DNA of 64,000 bases from Pseudodesulfovibrio portus (GCF_026000375.1 NZ_AP026708.1:746501-810500), one strand, 5' to 3'. Positions 50,436 through 59,471 are shown, counted from the first letter of the stretch. Made by a program: numbers and translations. Notes: a model not told the origin generated them from the sequence alone.

Positions 50436-50816
50436 CTAGCCGAGGGTGATGGTCAGCGGGATGACGTGCAGTTCCCGTGACATCTCACGGGTGACGCCGA
50501 ACTGCCAGGACGCGGAGGCGCTGCCCACGGCTTCGGCCACGGCGTCGGCTATGCCGTTCACGTTGATGACCGGATGACGGGCAAAGACCTGGGGCAGGCC
50601 GTACGTCAGGTTGCAGGCCAAACACTTGCCGGGGCGCTGGCTGAGCCGCAGTTCGAAATCCAGAGCGGCGTCGTTGGCCCCGACATAGCCGAGTTCGATG
50701 TCGTAGCTCCCCTCCTCGGCATCGCCGAACAAAGCCTCGAAAAAGTCATCCGTGCGCTGGGACGGGAAAATCGCCCGCAGCTTCTCGTCGGTAAAGATAT
50801 CGCCGTATCGGCTCAT
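50436..50816 (-). CDS. Conserved hypothetical protein with CxxC motif
   Basis: A 126-residue soluble protein, not recognised as a named family. It has an acidic N-terminal half (DFFEALFGDAEEGSYDIELGY), a single CxxC (KCLACNL) that may bind metal, and a C-terminal half with small residues (INVNGIADAVAEAVG). It looks like a complete single domain. GAGGGAAG lies before the ATG. It follows the DUF401 transporter on the same strand by 85 bases and may share its transcript. Confidence 0.75.
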   Translation of the reverse strand: MSRYGDIFTDEKLRAIFPSQRTDDFFEALFGDAEEGSYDIELGYVGANDAALDFELRLSQRPGKCLACNLTYGLPQVFARHPVINVNGIADAVAEAVGSASASWQFGVTREMSRELHVIPLTITLG

Positions 50817-50901
50817 GCACTTCCCTCTCGTCTGGTAGTGGTTCAGGAATGTGAGTCTGTACCGGAAAACGAACCGGTCATCAAGCCCGACGGACTCTCA
50901 C

Positions 50902-52188
50902 TCAAATCAGAACAAGGAAAAGCGCCACTCCGCAGGCCAGGAAGGACAGGCTCGGCCAGACCACCTTGCGCCATGTGCGCATGAGGTCGCACTGGAAATA
51001 CTGGCAGGTCAGGATGAAGCAGATGTGGATGGGCGAGATCATGACCCCCGTGAATCCGCAGAACGTGGCCAGCACCAGATAGGGGATCATCTGATCCTGC
51101 ATGCCGAGCGACCCCAGCACGCCGAGGAGCAGCGGGAAGGTTGCGCCCACAAAGGCCACGTTGATGCCCGCCACCAGGCCAACCAGGAAGGGCAGGAAGG
51201 CCGCCGACGCGAACAGGGCCGCTTCGCCGCCCGCCTTGTTGGCCATCTCCTGGACCACGCCCGCAGCCTGCATGATGTCCTTGAACACGAAAATGGAGAC
51301 GATGACGAAGACCATGGACCACAGCGATTTCTTGGTCAGCACGTCGCGCAGGAACTTCAGGCCGAGTTGGGTGTTCTGGATCATGACGCAGACCACGGCA
51401 CCGAGCAGGGCCGCGACCACGCCCAGCTCGAACGGGACGGACGGGGCAAAGGCGGCGATGACGGTTTCCAGCCCCACGGCCCCGATGATGGCCGTCAGAA
51501 GCGGCAAGCCCTCCCGCAGGGCCGCCGACTTGCTCCGCCCGCCGGGCAGCTCCGGCATGGCGATGTCGCTCGCTCCGAGTACGCCCGGCCTGAGAAAGAA
51601 GAACCAGCCGATGAGCAGCATGGCCGGAGTGCCCGGCCAGGTATGGGAAATGAGGTCGATGATCTGGATGTCGGCCAGGGCCACGGTCAGGATGATGCCG
51701 GGATAGAGCGGCCAGATCAGTTCCCAGACGTGCCGGAACCAGTAGTTGAGCACGGCCCGGTCCGAGTTGCGGATCTTCATGTCCTCGGACACGGTCTTGA
51801 CCATGGGCGCGGAAAAAACCGCACCGCCGGGCATGGGCAGAAGCCCGATGAGGGCGGGGAAAAACACCAGCCGCAGCCTCGGGCTGGTCAGGAACCCCGA
51901 CAACGCCTCCATGAGCCTTTTGGACTGGCCGGACCGCTCCATGGCGTCGGACAAGATGAGGATCAGGCCCACGATGGCCATCAGAAAATGAAATTTCTCC
52001 TGGGTCAGGGCGAGCGCCCCGGCCTTGATCAGGGGCAGCGGGGCCATGCCGAACAGGAAGCCCATGGCCACGCCCCCGGCCATGATGGACAACCCCAGGC
52101 CGACCTTGAACCGCATCCCGGCGAGCATGAGCAGGAAGGCAAACAGGACCTTGGCGAACGGCATGAGCTTGACGATGATCGATTCCAC
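50902..52188 (-). CDS. DUF401 family membrane transporter
   Basis: A 428-residue protein with 10-12 membrane helices. The pattern (GLLPMPGGAVFSAPMVKTVSED near 115, NYWFRHVWELIWPLYPGIIL near 150, GFTGVMISPIHICFILTCQYFQ near 385) is that of the DUF401 branch of the ion transporter superfamily, related to gluconate and C4-dicarboxylate carriers. The substrate is not known. The ATG at 52188 is the first in the frame; a ribosome-binding site (AAAGGACGC) lies just before it. Confidence 0.88.
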   Translation of the reverse strand: MESIIVKLMPFAKVLFAFLLMLAGMRFKVGLGLSIMAGGVAMGFLFGMAPLPLIKAGALALTQEKFHFLMAIVGLILILSDAMERSGQSKRLMEALSGFLTSPRLRLVFFPALIGLLPMPGGAVFSAPMVKTVSEDMKIRNSDRAVLNYWFRHVWELIWPLYPGIILTVALADIQIIDLISHTWPGTPAMLLIGWFFFLRPGVLGASDIAMPELPGGRSKSAALREGLPLLTAIIGAVGLETVIAAFAPSVPFELGVVAALLGAVVCVMIQNTQLGLKFLRDVLTKKSLWSMVFVIVSIFVFKDIMQAAGVVQEMANKAGGEAALFASAAFLPFLVGLVAGINVAFVGATFPLLLGVLGSLGMQDQMIPYLVLATFCGFTGVMISPIHICFILTCQYFQCDLMRTWRKVVWPSLSFLACGVALFLVLI

Positions 52189-52358
52189 GGGAAGCGTCCT
52201 TTCTTCTTGGTTGCGGCAGAAATCACAACTACCCTCAAATAAAATGAAAGGAAACCCATATATTCACATACACTTCAGGCTGCTCTTGCCCGGACCACGG
52301 CATTGGGCTACATTCCCGGCTGAATCGAATGACAGTTCACCCGTGGAGACAGACAATC

Positions 52359-52826
52359 ATGACCCCCAAGCAGATCAGAGAACATATTTTCGCCGTCATC
52401 ATCAACAAGGTGGAGGAGCAGGACGAGAACAAACGCCAGGAGGCCCTGGCCGAATTCATGTCCGTCACGGGCACCGCAGGCAACGCCTCGGAGCAGGTGG
52501 CCGGCCTGATTCCCCCGCTCATGCACGAGCTCTACGTCAAGTGGATCACCATGTTCATCGACCGGCTGCTGGAGACCGTGCCCGCCCAGAACATCGAGTT
52601 GCTCTGCGACGGCAACGCCGACAACAACGCCGCCCTGGTCCTGGCCTACATCATGTTCCTGGAGTCGGCCCGCATGGAAAAGCAGATCGACGAAGACCTC
52701 AAGGAGCACGGCATGAACGTGTCCGGCCAGGACGACCTCGGCGACGTGGCCGCCAACTACATCCGCACCCAAATGGCCAAGATCGCCCAGGAAACCAACG
52801 AGGACAAGATCAAAGGCAACGCCTAG
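52359..52826 (+). CDS. Helical hypothetical protein
   Basis: A 155-residue acidic, predicted all-helical cytoplasmic protein with no motif I recognise. It contains two hydrophobic helices (VKWITMFIDRLLETV, NAALVLAYIMFLESA) that look like a packed bundle rather than membrane spans. I choose the ATG at 52359 behind GGAGA; a start at 52329 would add ten residues. The stop codon overlaps the first base of the inverted repeat that follows. Confidence 0.7.
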   Translation: MTPKQIREHIFAVIINKVEEQDENKRQEALAEFMSVTGTAGNASEQVAGLIPPLMHELYVKWITMFIDRLLETVPAQNIELLCDGNADNNAALVLAYIMFLESARMEKQIDEDLKEHGMNVSGQDDLGDVAANYIRTQMAKIAQETNEDKIKGNA

Positions 52827-52952
52827 CAGGCTGTTGAAAAACGGCGATCTGCGGCGTTGCTTCAAAAAGTTCAAACCCTCGCGTACAAGAAGTACGCTTC
52901 GGCCTTGAACTTTTTTTTGCGCCTTGCATCTCACCATTTTTGAACAGCCTGC
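52826..52952. repeat. 127-base imperfect inverted repeat, MITE-like or terminator-like
   Basis: The ends GCAGGCTGTTGAAAAA and TTTTTGAACAGCCTGC are near-perfect inverses, and much of the interior also pairs (AAAAAGTTCAA with TTGAACTTTTT, GCGTACAAGAAGTACGC at the centre). The whole can fold as one long interrupted hairpin. I recall similar CTGTTGAAAAA-ended hairpins in other Desulfovibrio genomes. It may be a non-autonomous mobile repeat and also act as a terminator for the preceding gene. Confidence 0.7.
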
Positions 52953-52970
52953 CAGCCATCCCCCCGACGC

Positions 52971-53007
52971 GAAAACCCCCGCCTCTCGTGAAGAGGCGGG
53001 GGTTTTC
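52971..53007. terminator. Bidirectional terminator after the TPR gene
   Basis: GAAAACCCCCGCCTCT pairs perfectly with AGAGGCGGGGGTTTTC around CGTGA. It ends the minus-strand TPR gene and any plus-strand read-through. Confidence 0.92.
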
Positions 53008-53019
53008 GTCGATTGAAGA

Positions 53020-53550
53020 CTATCCCACGTTGTTGCCGGACTCCCTGATGGCCGTTTCCACGGCCTCGGCGATGCGCTCCGGCGGGTCGGTGACGCCGGT
53101 TTCGAGCAGGCCGAGTTGCAGGTTGAGTTCGCGCTGGACCACCACGGCCTTGGGGTTGAAATACCGTGACCACAGGGCCGGGGCCTTTTCCGGCCGCTCC
53201 AGGCGGACCAGGGTCAGGCCGAGATAGAGGAAGGCGTCCATGTACTTGGGGTCGGCCCGCAGGCACCGCTCGAAGTCGAGCTTGGCCTGGCGGTACTTGC
53301 CCACCCTGTAGGCGCAGACCCCGATGCGGTAGCGCACGTCCGGGTCGTTCTGGTCCTCCTTGAGGCACTCCTTGTATTTCAGGCGCGCCTCCTCCCACTG
53401 CTCCTCGACGTAGAGCCGATTGGCCTCTTTCATGACATCGACGACCTCGGCCGTGGACGCCACGGGCTGGTCCGGGTCCTCGTTCTTGAAACGGCGCACC
53501 GCTCCGAACAGGAAATTGCGGCGGGCCTTGTCGATTTTCTTCTCTGCCAT
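53020..53550 (-). CDS. TPR repeat protein
   Basis: A 176-residue soluble protein with about three tetratricopeptide repeats (ANRLYVEEQWEEARLKYKECLKEDQNDP, then VRYRIGVCAYRVGKYRQAKLDFERCLRADP, then MDAFLYLGLTLVRLERPEKAPALWSRYFN). The N-terminal 35 residues are basic and unstructured (EKKIDKARRNFLFGAVRRF). It is probably a scaffold for protein interaction; its partner is unknown. GGAGGAACC directly precedes the ATG at 53550. Divergent from the aldehyde oxidoreductase operon. Confidence 0.87.
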   Translation of the reverse strand: MAEKKIDKARRNFLFGAVRRFKNEDPDQPVASTAEVVDVMKEANRLYVEEQWEEARLKYKECLKEDQNDPDVRYRIGVCAYRVGKYRQAKLDFERCLRADPKYMDAFLYLGLTLVRLERPEKAPALWSRYFNPKAVVVQRELNLQLGLLETGVTDPPERIAEAVETAIRESGNNVG

Positions 53551-53634
53551 GGTTCCTCCGGGGACCCAGAATACCTGTTTCGCCTGACGGGTCAAGCAGT
53601 TGCCTTTTCACCCGGTTCGTGGAAGATTCCCCCC

Positions 53635-55383
53635 ATGACAAAACTGTTCGGCTGGACCGGCGTGGTCCTGCACATCGACCTGACCACAGGGCAGGCCACC
53701 CGTGAACATCCCGACCCGTCCGTGTACCGCGCCTTCCTCGGCGGCAAGGGGCTGGCGGGCCACTACCTGCGCCCGCACGCCACCCGCGAAACCGATGACC
53801 CGGCCCTGCCCCTGCTCATCTTCGCGGGTCCGCTGAACGCGACCATAGCTCCCACATCCGGGCGGGCCACCATCATGTCCCGCTCACCCCTGACGGGCGG
53901 CATCTGCGACGATTCCGTGGGCGGCAGGCTCGGCACCCAGCTCAAGCGCGCCGGGTACGACGGCCTGGTCATCACCGGCAGGAGCGATGTCCCATGCGGC
54001 ATTGAAATTTCCGACGGTGATGTCCGCATCTCCGGAACCGACCTGTGGGGCCGGACCTCGGACCGAGTCTTCGACAGGCTCGAATCCGCCATTCCCAAAG
54101 GCGCGTCCCTGGCCTGCATCGGCCCAGCCTCCGAAAACGGCTCGCCCCTGGGCTCCATACTGGTGGACCGCCGCCACGCTGCCGGGCGCGGCGGGCTCGG
54201 AATGGTCATGGCCGCCAAGAACCTCAAGCATTTCACCATAAAGGGCACGGGCAAGGTCCGGGTCCACGACAAAAACGGGCTCAAGGAGGCGCGGGAGGAG
54301 ATACTCCGCCTGACCGCCGCCTCCCCGGTGCTGCTCGGCCGGCACGGCTTTTCCTGCTGGGGCACGGGGTCCATCTTCGACCTCATGGACTCGCGGCGCA
54401 TGATGCCCACCGACAACTTCCGCAGGACCCGGTTCGAAAACGCGGCCAGCCTCAACGCCGCCGCCTACAAGAAACGGTTCTCCCCCCGCAGGCACGGCTG
54501 CACCGGCTGCCATATCATGTGCAAGAAGATCGCCGACGACGGGCGGACCATGCCGGAATTCGAGACCATGTCCCACTTCACGGCCCTTGTCGGCAACACG
54601 GACATGGAGCTGGTCATGGAGGCCAACGAGCTCTGCAACGGGTTGGGGCTGGACACCATCTCCGCCGGGTCCACCCTGGCCTGCCTGCGCGAGATCACGG
54701 GCCGCGACTTCACGCCGGAGACACTGCTCGACGGGATACGGGAGATGGCCCGGGGCGGCGACCTCGGCCAGGGCGCGCTCCATCTGGCCGAAACCATGGG
54801 CAGGCCTGACGCGGCCATGACGGTCAAGGGTATGGAGCTGCCCGCCTACGACCCGCGCGGGGCCTACGGCATGTCCCTGGCCTACGCCGTGAGCACGCGC
54901 GGCGGCTGCCATCTGCGCGCCTACCCCATCAGCCACGAGATTCTGCGCAAGCCCGTGGCAACCGACCGCTTCTCCTTTTCCGGCAAGGCGCGCATCATCA
55001 AGATCAGCGAGGACATGAACGCGGCGGTGGACTCCCTGACCGCGTGCAAGTTCACCTTTTTCGCGGCCAGCCTGGAGGAATACGCCAAGGCGTTCACAGC
55101 GGTCACCGGCGTTGACATGACCGGCTTCGAGCTGCTCGAAATCGGCGAACGCATCTACTACAACGAACGGATCATGAACGCGGCCAACGGGTTCGACGCC
55201 GCGGACGACGACCTGCCCCAACGATTCTTCACCGAGCCCGGCACCTCCGGCGGCGGCGTGGACATCCGCCCCCTCGACAGGGAAACGTTCCTTGAGGCCC
55301 GGCGCAGCTACTATTTCATCCGGGGCCTCGACGAGGACGGTCTGCCCACCGAGGCCAAAACCCGCGAACTGGAACTGGATTGA
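53635..55383 (+). CDS. aor: Aldehyde:ferredoxin oxidoreductase (tungsten type)
   Basis: A 582-residue AOR family enzyme, oxidising aldehydes to carboxylic acids with ferredoxin. The N-terminal cofactor domain shows FLGGKGLAGHYL and TSGRATIMSRSPLTGGICDDSVGG. The [4Fe-4S] ligands are C289, C292 and C296 (GCTGCHIMC) and C471 (LTACKF). DPRGAYGMSLAYAVSTRGG near 405 is the conserved pterin-binding region. Members usually hold tungsten bound to two pterins. The wtpABC importer is 5 kb away. It overlaps the aldolase-like gene by one base (TGATG), so the two work or are made together. Confidence 0.9.
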   Translation: MTKLFGWTGVVLHIDLTTGQATREHPDPSVYRAFLGGKGLAGHYLRPHATRETDDPALPLLIFAGPLNATIAPTSGRATIMSRSPLTGGICDDSVGGRLGTQLKRAGYDGLVITGRSDVPCGIEISDGDVRISGTDLWGRTSDRVFDRLESAIPKGASLACIGPASENGSPLGSILVDRRHAAGRGGLGMVMAAKNLKHFTIKGTGKVRVHDKNGLKEAREEILRLTAASPVLLGRHGFSCWGTGSIFDLMDSRRMMPTDNFRRTRFENAASLNAAAYKKRFSPRRHGCTGCHIMCKKIADDGRTMPEFETMSHFTALVGNTDMELVMEANELCNGLGLDTISAGSTLACLREITGRDFTPETLLDGIREMARGGDLGQGALHLAETMGRPDAAMTVKGMELPAYDPRGAYGMSLAYAVSTRGGCHLRAYPISHEILRKPVATDRFSFSGKARIIKISEDMNAAVDSLTACKFTFFAASLEEYAKAFTAVTGVDMTGFELLEIGERIYYNERIMNAANGFDAADDDLPQRFFTEPGTSGGGVDIRPLDRETFLEARRSYYFIRGLDEDGLPTEAKTRELELD

Positions 55384-56546
55384 TGAAATCCCTGTGCGAG
55401 AAATACGCGGCCAAGCTGGCGGCCCAACGCCTGGCCGACCCCGGCGAGCCGCTCATCGGCGGCCTGGACGCGGAGTTGGCGTGGAACCGGGAGGACCCGC
55501 GCACTGCGGAACTGGCCAAGGTCTTCGACCTGCTGTCCATCAACTCCCTGGTCTTTTCCCGGCCCGCCGAGCCATACGCCGCCATCATCGACTTCCTAGC
55601 CTCGCGCCACCCGGAGACCATCCGGCCCCAAGACACCGAGACGCGGACCTTTCTGCACGACATCCCGGTCTGCAGGGAGTTCACGGGCGAAGCCGTTGCC
55701 GCGCACCTGAAAAAGCGCAAATCCGTGATCATCCCCGGCCAGGGCATCGCTTCCTTCGGCACGGTCACCCCGGAACAGGGATTCGTCTTCTATTCGTCCA
55801 CCATATTCTCCTGCTTCGTGCTCTTCTTTTCGGAATACCTGGCCCGCGCAAGGGCCGGGACCCTGGACGACGAATACCGCGAGGTGTTCGCCTCGGTCTC
55901 GGCTGGCTTGTCCGACCCGTGCACGGAGCCGCCCGCGCTGGCCGCCGGACCGCTTGAAACCGAGGACCAGGCGCTGGCCGCCATGGCCGAGGCCGGACGC
56001 GCCGTGGTGGGCTACGGACTGGTGGACTCCTTCTTCGGCAACATCTCCTGTCGGCTGAACGACGTGGTCCACATCTCCCAGACCGGCAGCTCCCTGGACG
56101 AACTCGAGGGGTGCATCGACCCCTGCCCCATGGACGGCTCCGCAACCACCGGGCTGACCGCGTCCTCGGAGTTGTCCGCCCACGAGGATGTCTACCGCCG
56201 GTCCGACTACCGGTGCATCCTGCACGGGCACCCCAAGTTCTCGGTCATCATGTCCATGGACTGCGCCCGCATCGACTGCCCGAACCGGGGCCAATGTCAC
56301 ATCAAGTGCACCGAATGCCGGACCATGGACGGCGTGCCCATCGTACCCGGAGAGGTCGGCACCGGCCCCACCGGGCTGTGCAACACCCTGCCCCCGGCCA
56401 TGGCCCGGACCGGCGCGGCCCTGGTCCACGGCCACGGCGTATTCACGGCAGGGGCCACGGACTTCAACGAAGCCTTTATCCGGCTGCTGGACATTGAAAA
56501 CCGGAGCCGACAACGCTATTTCGAAACGGTGAAAGCCCATGAATAA
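55383..56546 (+). CDS. Tandem class II aldolase/adducin-like protein
   Basis: A 387-residue protein. The C-terminal half (190-370) is a class II aldolase domain with zinc ligands H281, H283 (HGHPKF) and H349, H351 (HGHGVF). A cysteine-rich insert lies between them (C294, C299, C305, C309, C312), and C244 and C248 lie earlier; this is not normal for the family. The N-terminal half ends in IIPGQGIASFGTVTPEQGF, which resembles the HGxG region of the same fold with the histidines lost, so the protein may be an internal duplication. It could form or split aldehydes for AOR (inference). Overlaps genes on both sides. Confidence 0.8.
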   Translation: MKSLCEKYAAKLAAQRLADPGEPLIGGLDAELAWNREDPRTAELAKVFDLLSINSLVFSRPAEPYAAIIDFLASRHPETIRPQDTETRTFLHDIPVCREFTGEAVAAHLKKRKSVIIPGQGIASFGTVTPEQGFVFYSSTIFSCFVLFFSEYLARARAGTLDDEYREVFASVSAGLSDPCTEPPALAAGPLETEDQALAAMAEAGRAVVGYGLVDSFFGNISCRLNDVVHISQTGSSLDELEGCIDPCPMDGSATTGLTASSELSAHEDVYRRSDYRCILHGHPKFSVIMSMDCARIDCPNRGQCHIKCTECRTMDGVPIVPGEVGTGPTGLCNTLPPAMARTGAALVHGHGVFTAGATDFNEAFIRLLDIENRSRQRYFETVKAHE

Positions 56547-57393
56547 CCTGACCCGACCGACCGGCAAGTCCACTTCGGCCTTCATCCTCCTGACCCTGGG
56601 CGTGACCTGGGCCATGGAGTTCGCCCTGATCTCGGGGGGCATGCGATTTGACGACATGAGCGAGCTGAACACGCCCGCCCTGTGGCTCCTGGCGGTAATG
56701 ATGGTGCCGGGCACCGTGGCCGTACTCACGGCCCGGTTCATCGAGGGCGTGCCCTTTTCCGAAATGCGGGACAACCTGGGACTCCGGTTCGGCACGTCCG
56801 TCGGTCCCTATTTCCTGGCCGTCCTGCTCATCCCGCTGGTCTTTGCCGTGATCTACGGCCTCACCTGGGCCATGGGGCTGTCCGGATTCGACCCCACGGC
56901 CGGGGAGCTGGACGAGGATTTCCTCTTGCAGGTGGCCCTGCCCCTGTCCATGGTGCTGGGGCCGCTCATCAATCTGATCTTCGGCATCGGCGAGGAGGTC
57001 GGATGGCGGGGGTTTCTCCTCCCCCGGCTCCTGCCCATGGGCAAGGCGAACGCCTACCTGGTGCTCGGCGTGATCTGGGGGCTGTGGCACGCGCCGCTCG
57101 TCTGGGCGGGATTCAACTACCCGGGCTACCCGATGAACGGCATAGCCATGATGTGCGTGCTGTCCGTGGCCTTCGGCTTCTTCCTCAACGAGATGACCCT
57201 GCACTACCAATCGTCCATCCTGGCCGGATTCATCCACGGCGCGTTCAACGCCCAGGGGTTCGGGGTATGGCTCTGGATCTTCCCGGACGTGCACCCCATC
57301 CTCGGCGGCCCCTTCGGCCTGGTGGGCGCGGCCTGCTGGCTGGTCCTCGGGCTCGTCACCACCTGGACCCTTGCCCGGCTGAAGTCCGACTGA
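56539..57393 (+). CDS. CPBP family intramembrane glutamic protease
   Basis: A 284-residue membrane protein with about eight helices and the CPBP (CAAX protease-like) motifs: GIGEEVGWRGFLLPRL (E152, E153, R157 region), WGLWHAPLVW near 182 and FIHGAFNAQG near 230. The two glutamates and histidines form the presumed active site within the membrane. Substrate unknown; bacterial homologues are sometimes immunity or maturation factors. It overlaps the aldolase-like gene by 8 bases, so it belongs to the AOR operon, an unexpected partner. Confidence 0.9.
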   Translation: MNNLTRPTGKSTSAFILLTLGVTWAMEFALISGGMRFDDMSELNTPALWLLAVMMVPGTVAVLTARFIEGVPFSEMRDNLGLRFGTSVGPYFLAVLLIPLVFAVIYGLTWAMGLSGFDPTAGELDEDFLLQVALPLSMVLGPLINLIFGIGEEVGWRGFLLPRLLPMGKANAYLVLGVIWGLWHAPLVWAGFNYPGYPMNGIAMMCVLSVAFGFFLNEMTLHYQSSILAGFIHGAFNAQGFGVWLWIFPDVHPILGGPFGLVGAACWLVLGLVTTWTLARLKSD

Positions 57394-57403
57394 TCCCAAG
57401 AGA

Positions 57404-57427
57404 AAAGCCCCCGCAAGCGGGGGCTTT
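57404..57427 (+). terminator. Terminator of the AOR operon
   Basis: AAAGCCCCCGC pairs with GCGGGGGCTTT around AA. A short T-rich stretch follows. Confidence 0.85.
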
Positions 57428-57573
57428 AGTTATGATGCGTTACGTTGGGAGGTTGCCGGTATACGGACCCCTGCCAAAGGACGGTTCGGTTTCGAGTTTC
57501 CTGAAAACGCTTGCCTTGGCGCATTTTGAGGTTTGTCGACCGTTGACTTGAGACACTTCCTTTGACCGTGAAT

Positions 57574-57601
57574 CAATCATACGCCTCAGGGCGGTTGATT
57601 G
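57574..57601 (-). other. Hairpin just after the rubredoxin gene
   Basis: CAATCA-TA-CGCC pairs with GGCG-GT-TGATTG around TCAG, with a two-base internal mismatch. It lies 12 bases past the rubredoxin stop and could be a weak 3' end signal, though no T run follows on the minus strand. Between it and the AOR terminator (57428-57573) I see no supported gene. Confidence 0.35.
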
Positions 57602-57613
57602 CAAACAGAAAGA

Positions 57614-57769
57614 TTACAGTTTCTCGAAGTATTCCTTTTCCGCGCCGCACTGGGGGCAAACCCAGTCTTCGGGCAGGTCCTCGAACTTGGTGCCGATGGC
57701 GATGTTGTTCTCAGGATCGCCTTCAGCCGGGTCGTAGACATAACCGCACGGGCATTCCCATTTGTCCAT
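57614..57769 (-). CDS. Rubredoxin with shortened first iron-binding motif
   Basis: A 51-residue rubredoxin: a single iron held by four cysteines, acting as a cytoplasmic one-electron carrier, often to oxygen-reducing or peroxide-reducing enzymes in Desulfovibrio. The fold markers are present ([28 protein letters not shown]). The first ligand pair reads ECPCGY (C6, C8), one residue between the cysteines, where ordinary rubredoxins have CxxCG; the second pair C38-C41 is normal. GGAGG lies 7 bases before the ATG. It is 104 bases after ruvB on the same strand. Confidence 0.92.
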   Translation of the reverse strand: MDKWECPCGYVYDPAEGDPENNIAIGTKFEDLPEDWVCPQCGAEKEYFEKL

Positions 57770-57873
57770 ACCGGTACCTCCGTACTTTTTTTCAGTTGAT
57801 GCCATTCTACCAGATCGGGAAGGGGATTCAACCCCTATCTTGAAAGTCGCCGGATTTATAACGTCTTCCGGGC

Positions 57874-58860
57874 TCACACCAGCCTGTGCTGGTCGTCTTC
57901 CATGCGCATCTTGAGATGCTGGTAGGCCTTGGCCGTGGCCACCCGGCCGCGCGGGGTCCGTTTGAGAAAACCGCACTGGATGAGATAGGGTTCGTAGATG
58001 TCCTCGATGGTCCTGACCTCTTCGGCGCAGGCGGCGGCAATGGTCTTGAGGCCCACCGGGCCGCCGTTGAAATTCTCAATCATGAGGGAAAGAATCTTGC
58101 GGTCCATGTTGTCCAGCCCGAACTCGTCCACTTCCAGGCGTTCCAGGGAGGACTCGGCCAGGTCCATGGTGATCACGCCGTTGCCGTGCACCAGGGCGTA
58201 GTCGCGCACCCGGCGGAGCAGCCGGTTGGCGATGCGCGGGGTGCCGCGCGCCCTGCGCCCGATGGCCAACGCGCCCCCCTCGTCCACGGTGACGTCGAGG
58301 ATCGAGGCCGACCGCTGGACAATGAGTCCAAGCTCCTCGGGCGAATAGAACTCGATACGGAAAATGCAGCCGAACCGGTCGCGCAACGGCGAGGTGAGCA
58401 GGCCGAGTCGGGTGGTGGCTCCCACCAGGGTGAACGGCTCCAGGTCGAGCTTGACCGTGCGCGCGCCCGGGCCGGACCCGATGACAAGGTCGATCTGGAA
58501 ATCCTCCATGGCCGGGTAGAGGACCTCCTCCACGGTGGGCGGCATGCGGTGTATCTCGTCGATGAACAGGATGTCGCCGCGCTCCAGGTTGGTCAGGATG
58601 GCGGCCAGATCGCCGCTTCGCTCCATGACCGGGCCGGAGGTGGAAACCATGTTCACCCCGAGTTCCGAGGCCATGATCCGGGCCAGCGTGGTCTTGCCCA
58701 GGCCGGGGTTGCCGTAAAAAAGGGTGTGGTCCATGGCCCGCTCGCGTTCGCGGGTGGCCCTGATGAACACATCCAGGTTGGCGCGCAGGTCATCCTGGCC
58801 GATGAACTCGGCAAGACGCCGGGGTCGGACGTTTTCCTCAGGGATGGTACATTTGCTCAT
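57874..58860 (-). CDS. ruvB: Holliday junction helicase subunit RuvB
   Basis: A 328-residue AAA+ motor that drives branch migration of Holliday junctions with RuvA. The N-terminus has [18 protein letters not shown], Walker [11 protein letters not shown] near 50, Walker [11 protein letters not shown] near 98 and the sensor/arginine region [18 protein letters not shown]. The C-terminal winged helix ends [20 protein letters not shown]. Its start overlaps the ruvA stop by 4 bases (ATGA), so they are coupled. Confidence 0.97.
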   Translation of the reverse strand: MSKCTIPEENVRPRRLAEFIGQDDLRANLDVFIRATRERERAMDHTLFYGNPGLGKTTLARIMASELGVNMVSTSGPVMERSGDLAAILTNLERGDILFIDEIHRMPPTVEEVLYPAMEDFQIDLVIGSGPGARTVKLDLEPFTLVGATTRLGLLTSPLRDRFGCIFRIEFYSPEELGLIVQRSASILDVTVDEGGALAIGRRARGTPRIANRLLRRVRDYALVHGNGVITMDLAESSLERLEVDEFGLDNMDRKILSLMIENFNGGPVGLKTIAAACAEEVRTIEDIYEPYLIQCGFLKRTPRGRVATAKAYQHLKMRMEDDQHRLV

Positions 58861-59471
58861 GAGCGTGCCGCGTTGATTTTCTTGAGCACCGCGCGGATGG
58901 CTCCGGCGGCGTCGAGGTCGGGTTCTGCATCGAAGACGTCGATGATCATGGGTCGAATCTCGTCCTCAGCGTAGCCCAACCCCTTGAGGCCCGCAAGGGT
59001 GTCGAGATATTCGCCCTGCGGTCCCTGCGGCGCGGCGGACTTGGCGCCCGCGGTCACGGACTGCAGCTTGTCGACCTTGTCCTTGAGGTGCCAGAGAATC
59101 TGCTTGGCCGACTTGGGCCCGATGCCCGGCACCGTCGACAGGGTGGTCACGTCCTCGCGGAAGGCGACCTCGCGCAGGTGGGCCGCGTCGAACATGGACA
59201 GGATGGCCATGGCCTTCTTGGGACCGAGTTTGTCGATGGAAATGAGGGTCCGGAACAGGTCCAGGTCGTCGCTGTCCAGAAACCCGTACAGGTCGATGGC
59301 CTTTTCCGCGACCTGGGTGTGGACGAACAGCGCCACGTCGCCGCCCTTGCCGGGCAGTTTGGCGATGACCGAAGTGGGCGCGGCCACCTCGTACCCCACC
59401 CCGCCGGGCGTGAGCAGGATCAGTCCCTTTTCGTCGGCGGACAGGAGCGTCCCCTGAAGATATCCGATCAT
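58857..59471 (-). CDS. ruvA: Holliday junction binding protein RuvA
   Basis: A 204-residue protein that forms the tetrameric platform on a Holliday junction. Domain I is [32 protein letters not shown], followed by tandem helix-hairpin-helix segments ([40 protein letters not shown]) and the C-terminal domain that touches RuvB ([14 protein letters not shown]). GGAGGGATTC lies before the ATG. It is separated from ruvC by a plus-strand gene. Confidence 0.96.
   Translation of the reverse strand: MIGYLQGTLLSADEKGLILLTPGGVGYEVAAPTSVIAKLPGKGGDVALFVHTQVAEKAIDLYGFLDSDDLDLFRTLISIDKLGPKKAMAILSMFDAAHLREVAFREDVTTLSTVPGIGPKSAKQILWHLKDKVDKLQSVTAGAKSAAPQGPQGEYLDTLAGLKGLGYAEDEIRPMIIDVFDAEPDLDAAGAIRAVLKKINAARS

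Noticed and set aside
57430..57560. Possible small RNA (4.5S-like) or 30-40 codon peptides on either strand
   Set aside because: The conserved SRP RNA loop sequence is absent, and neither short frame has a ribosome-binding site. I leave the stretch unassigned.
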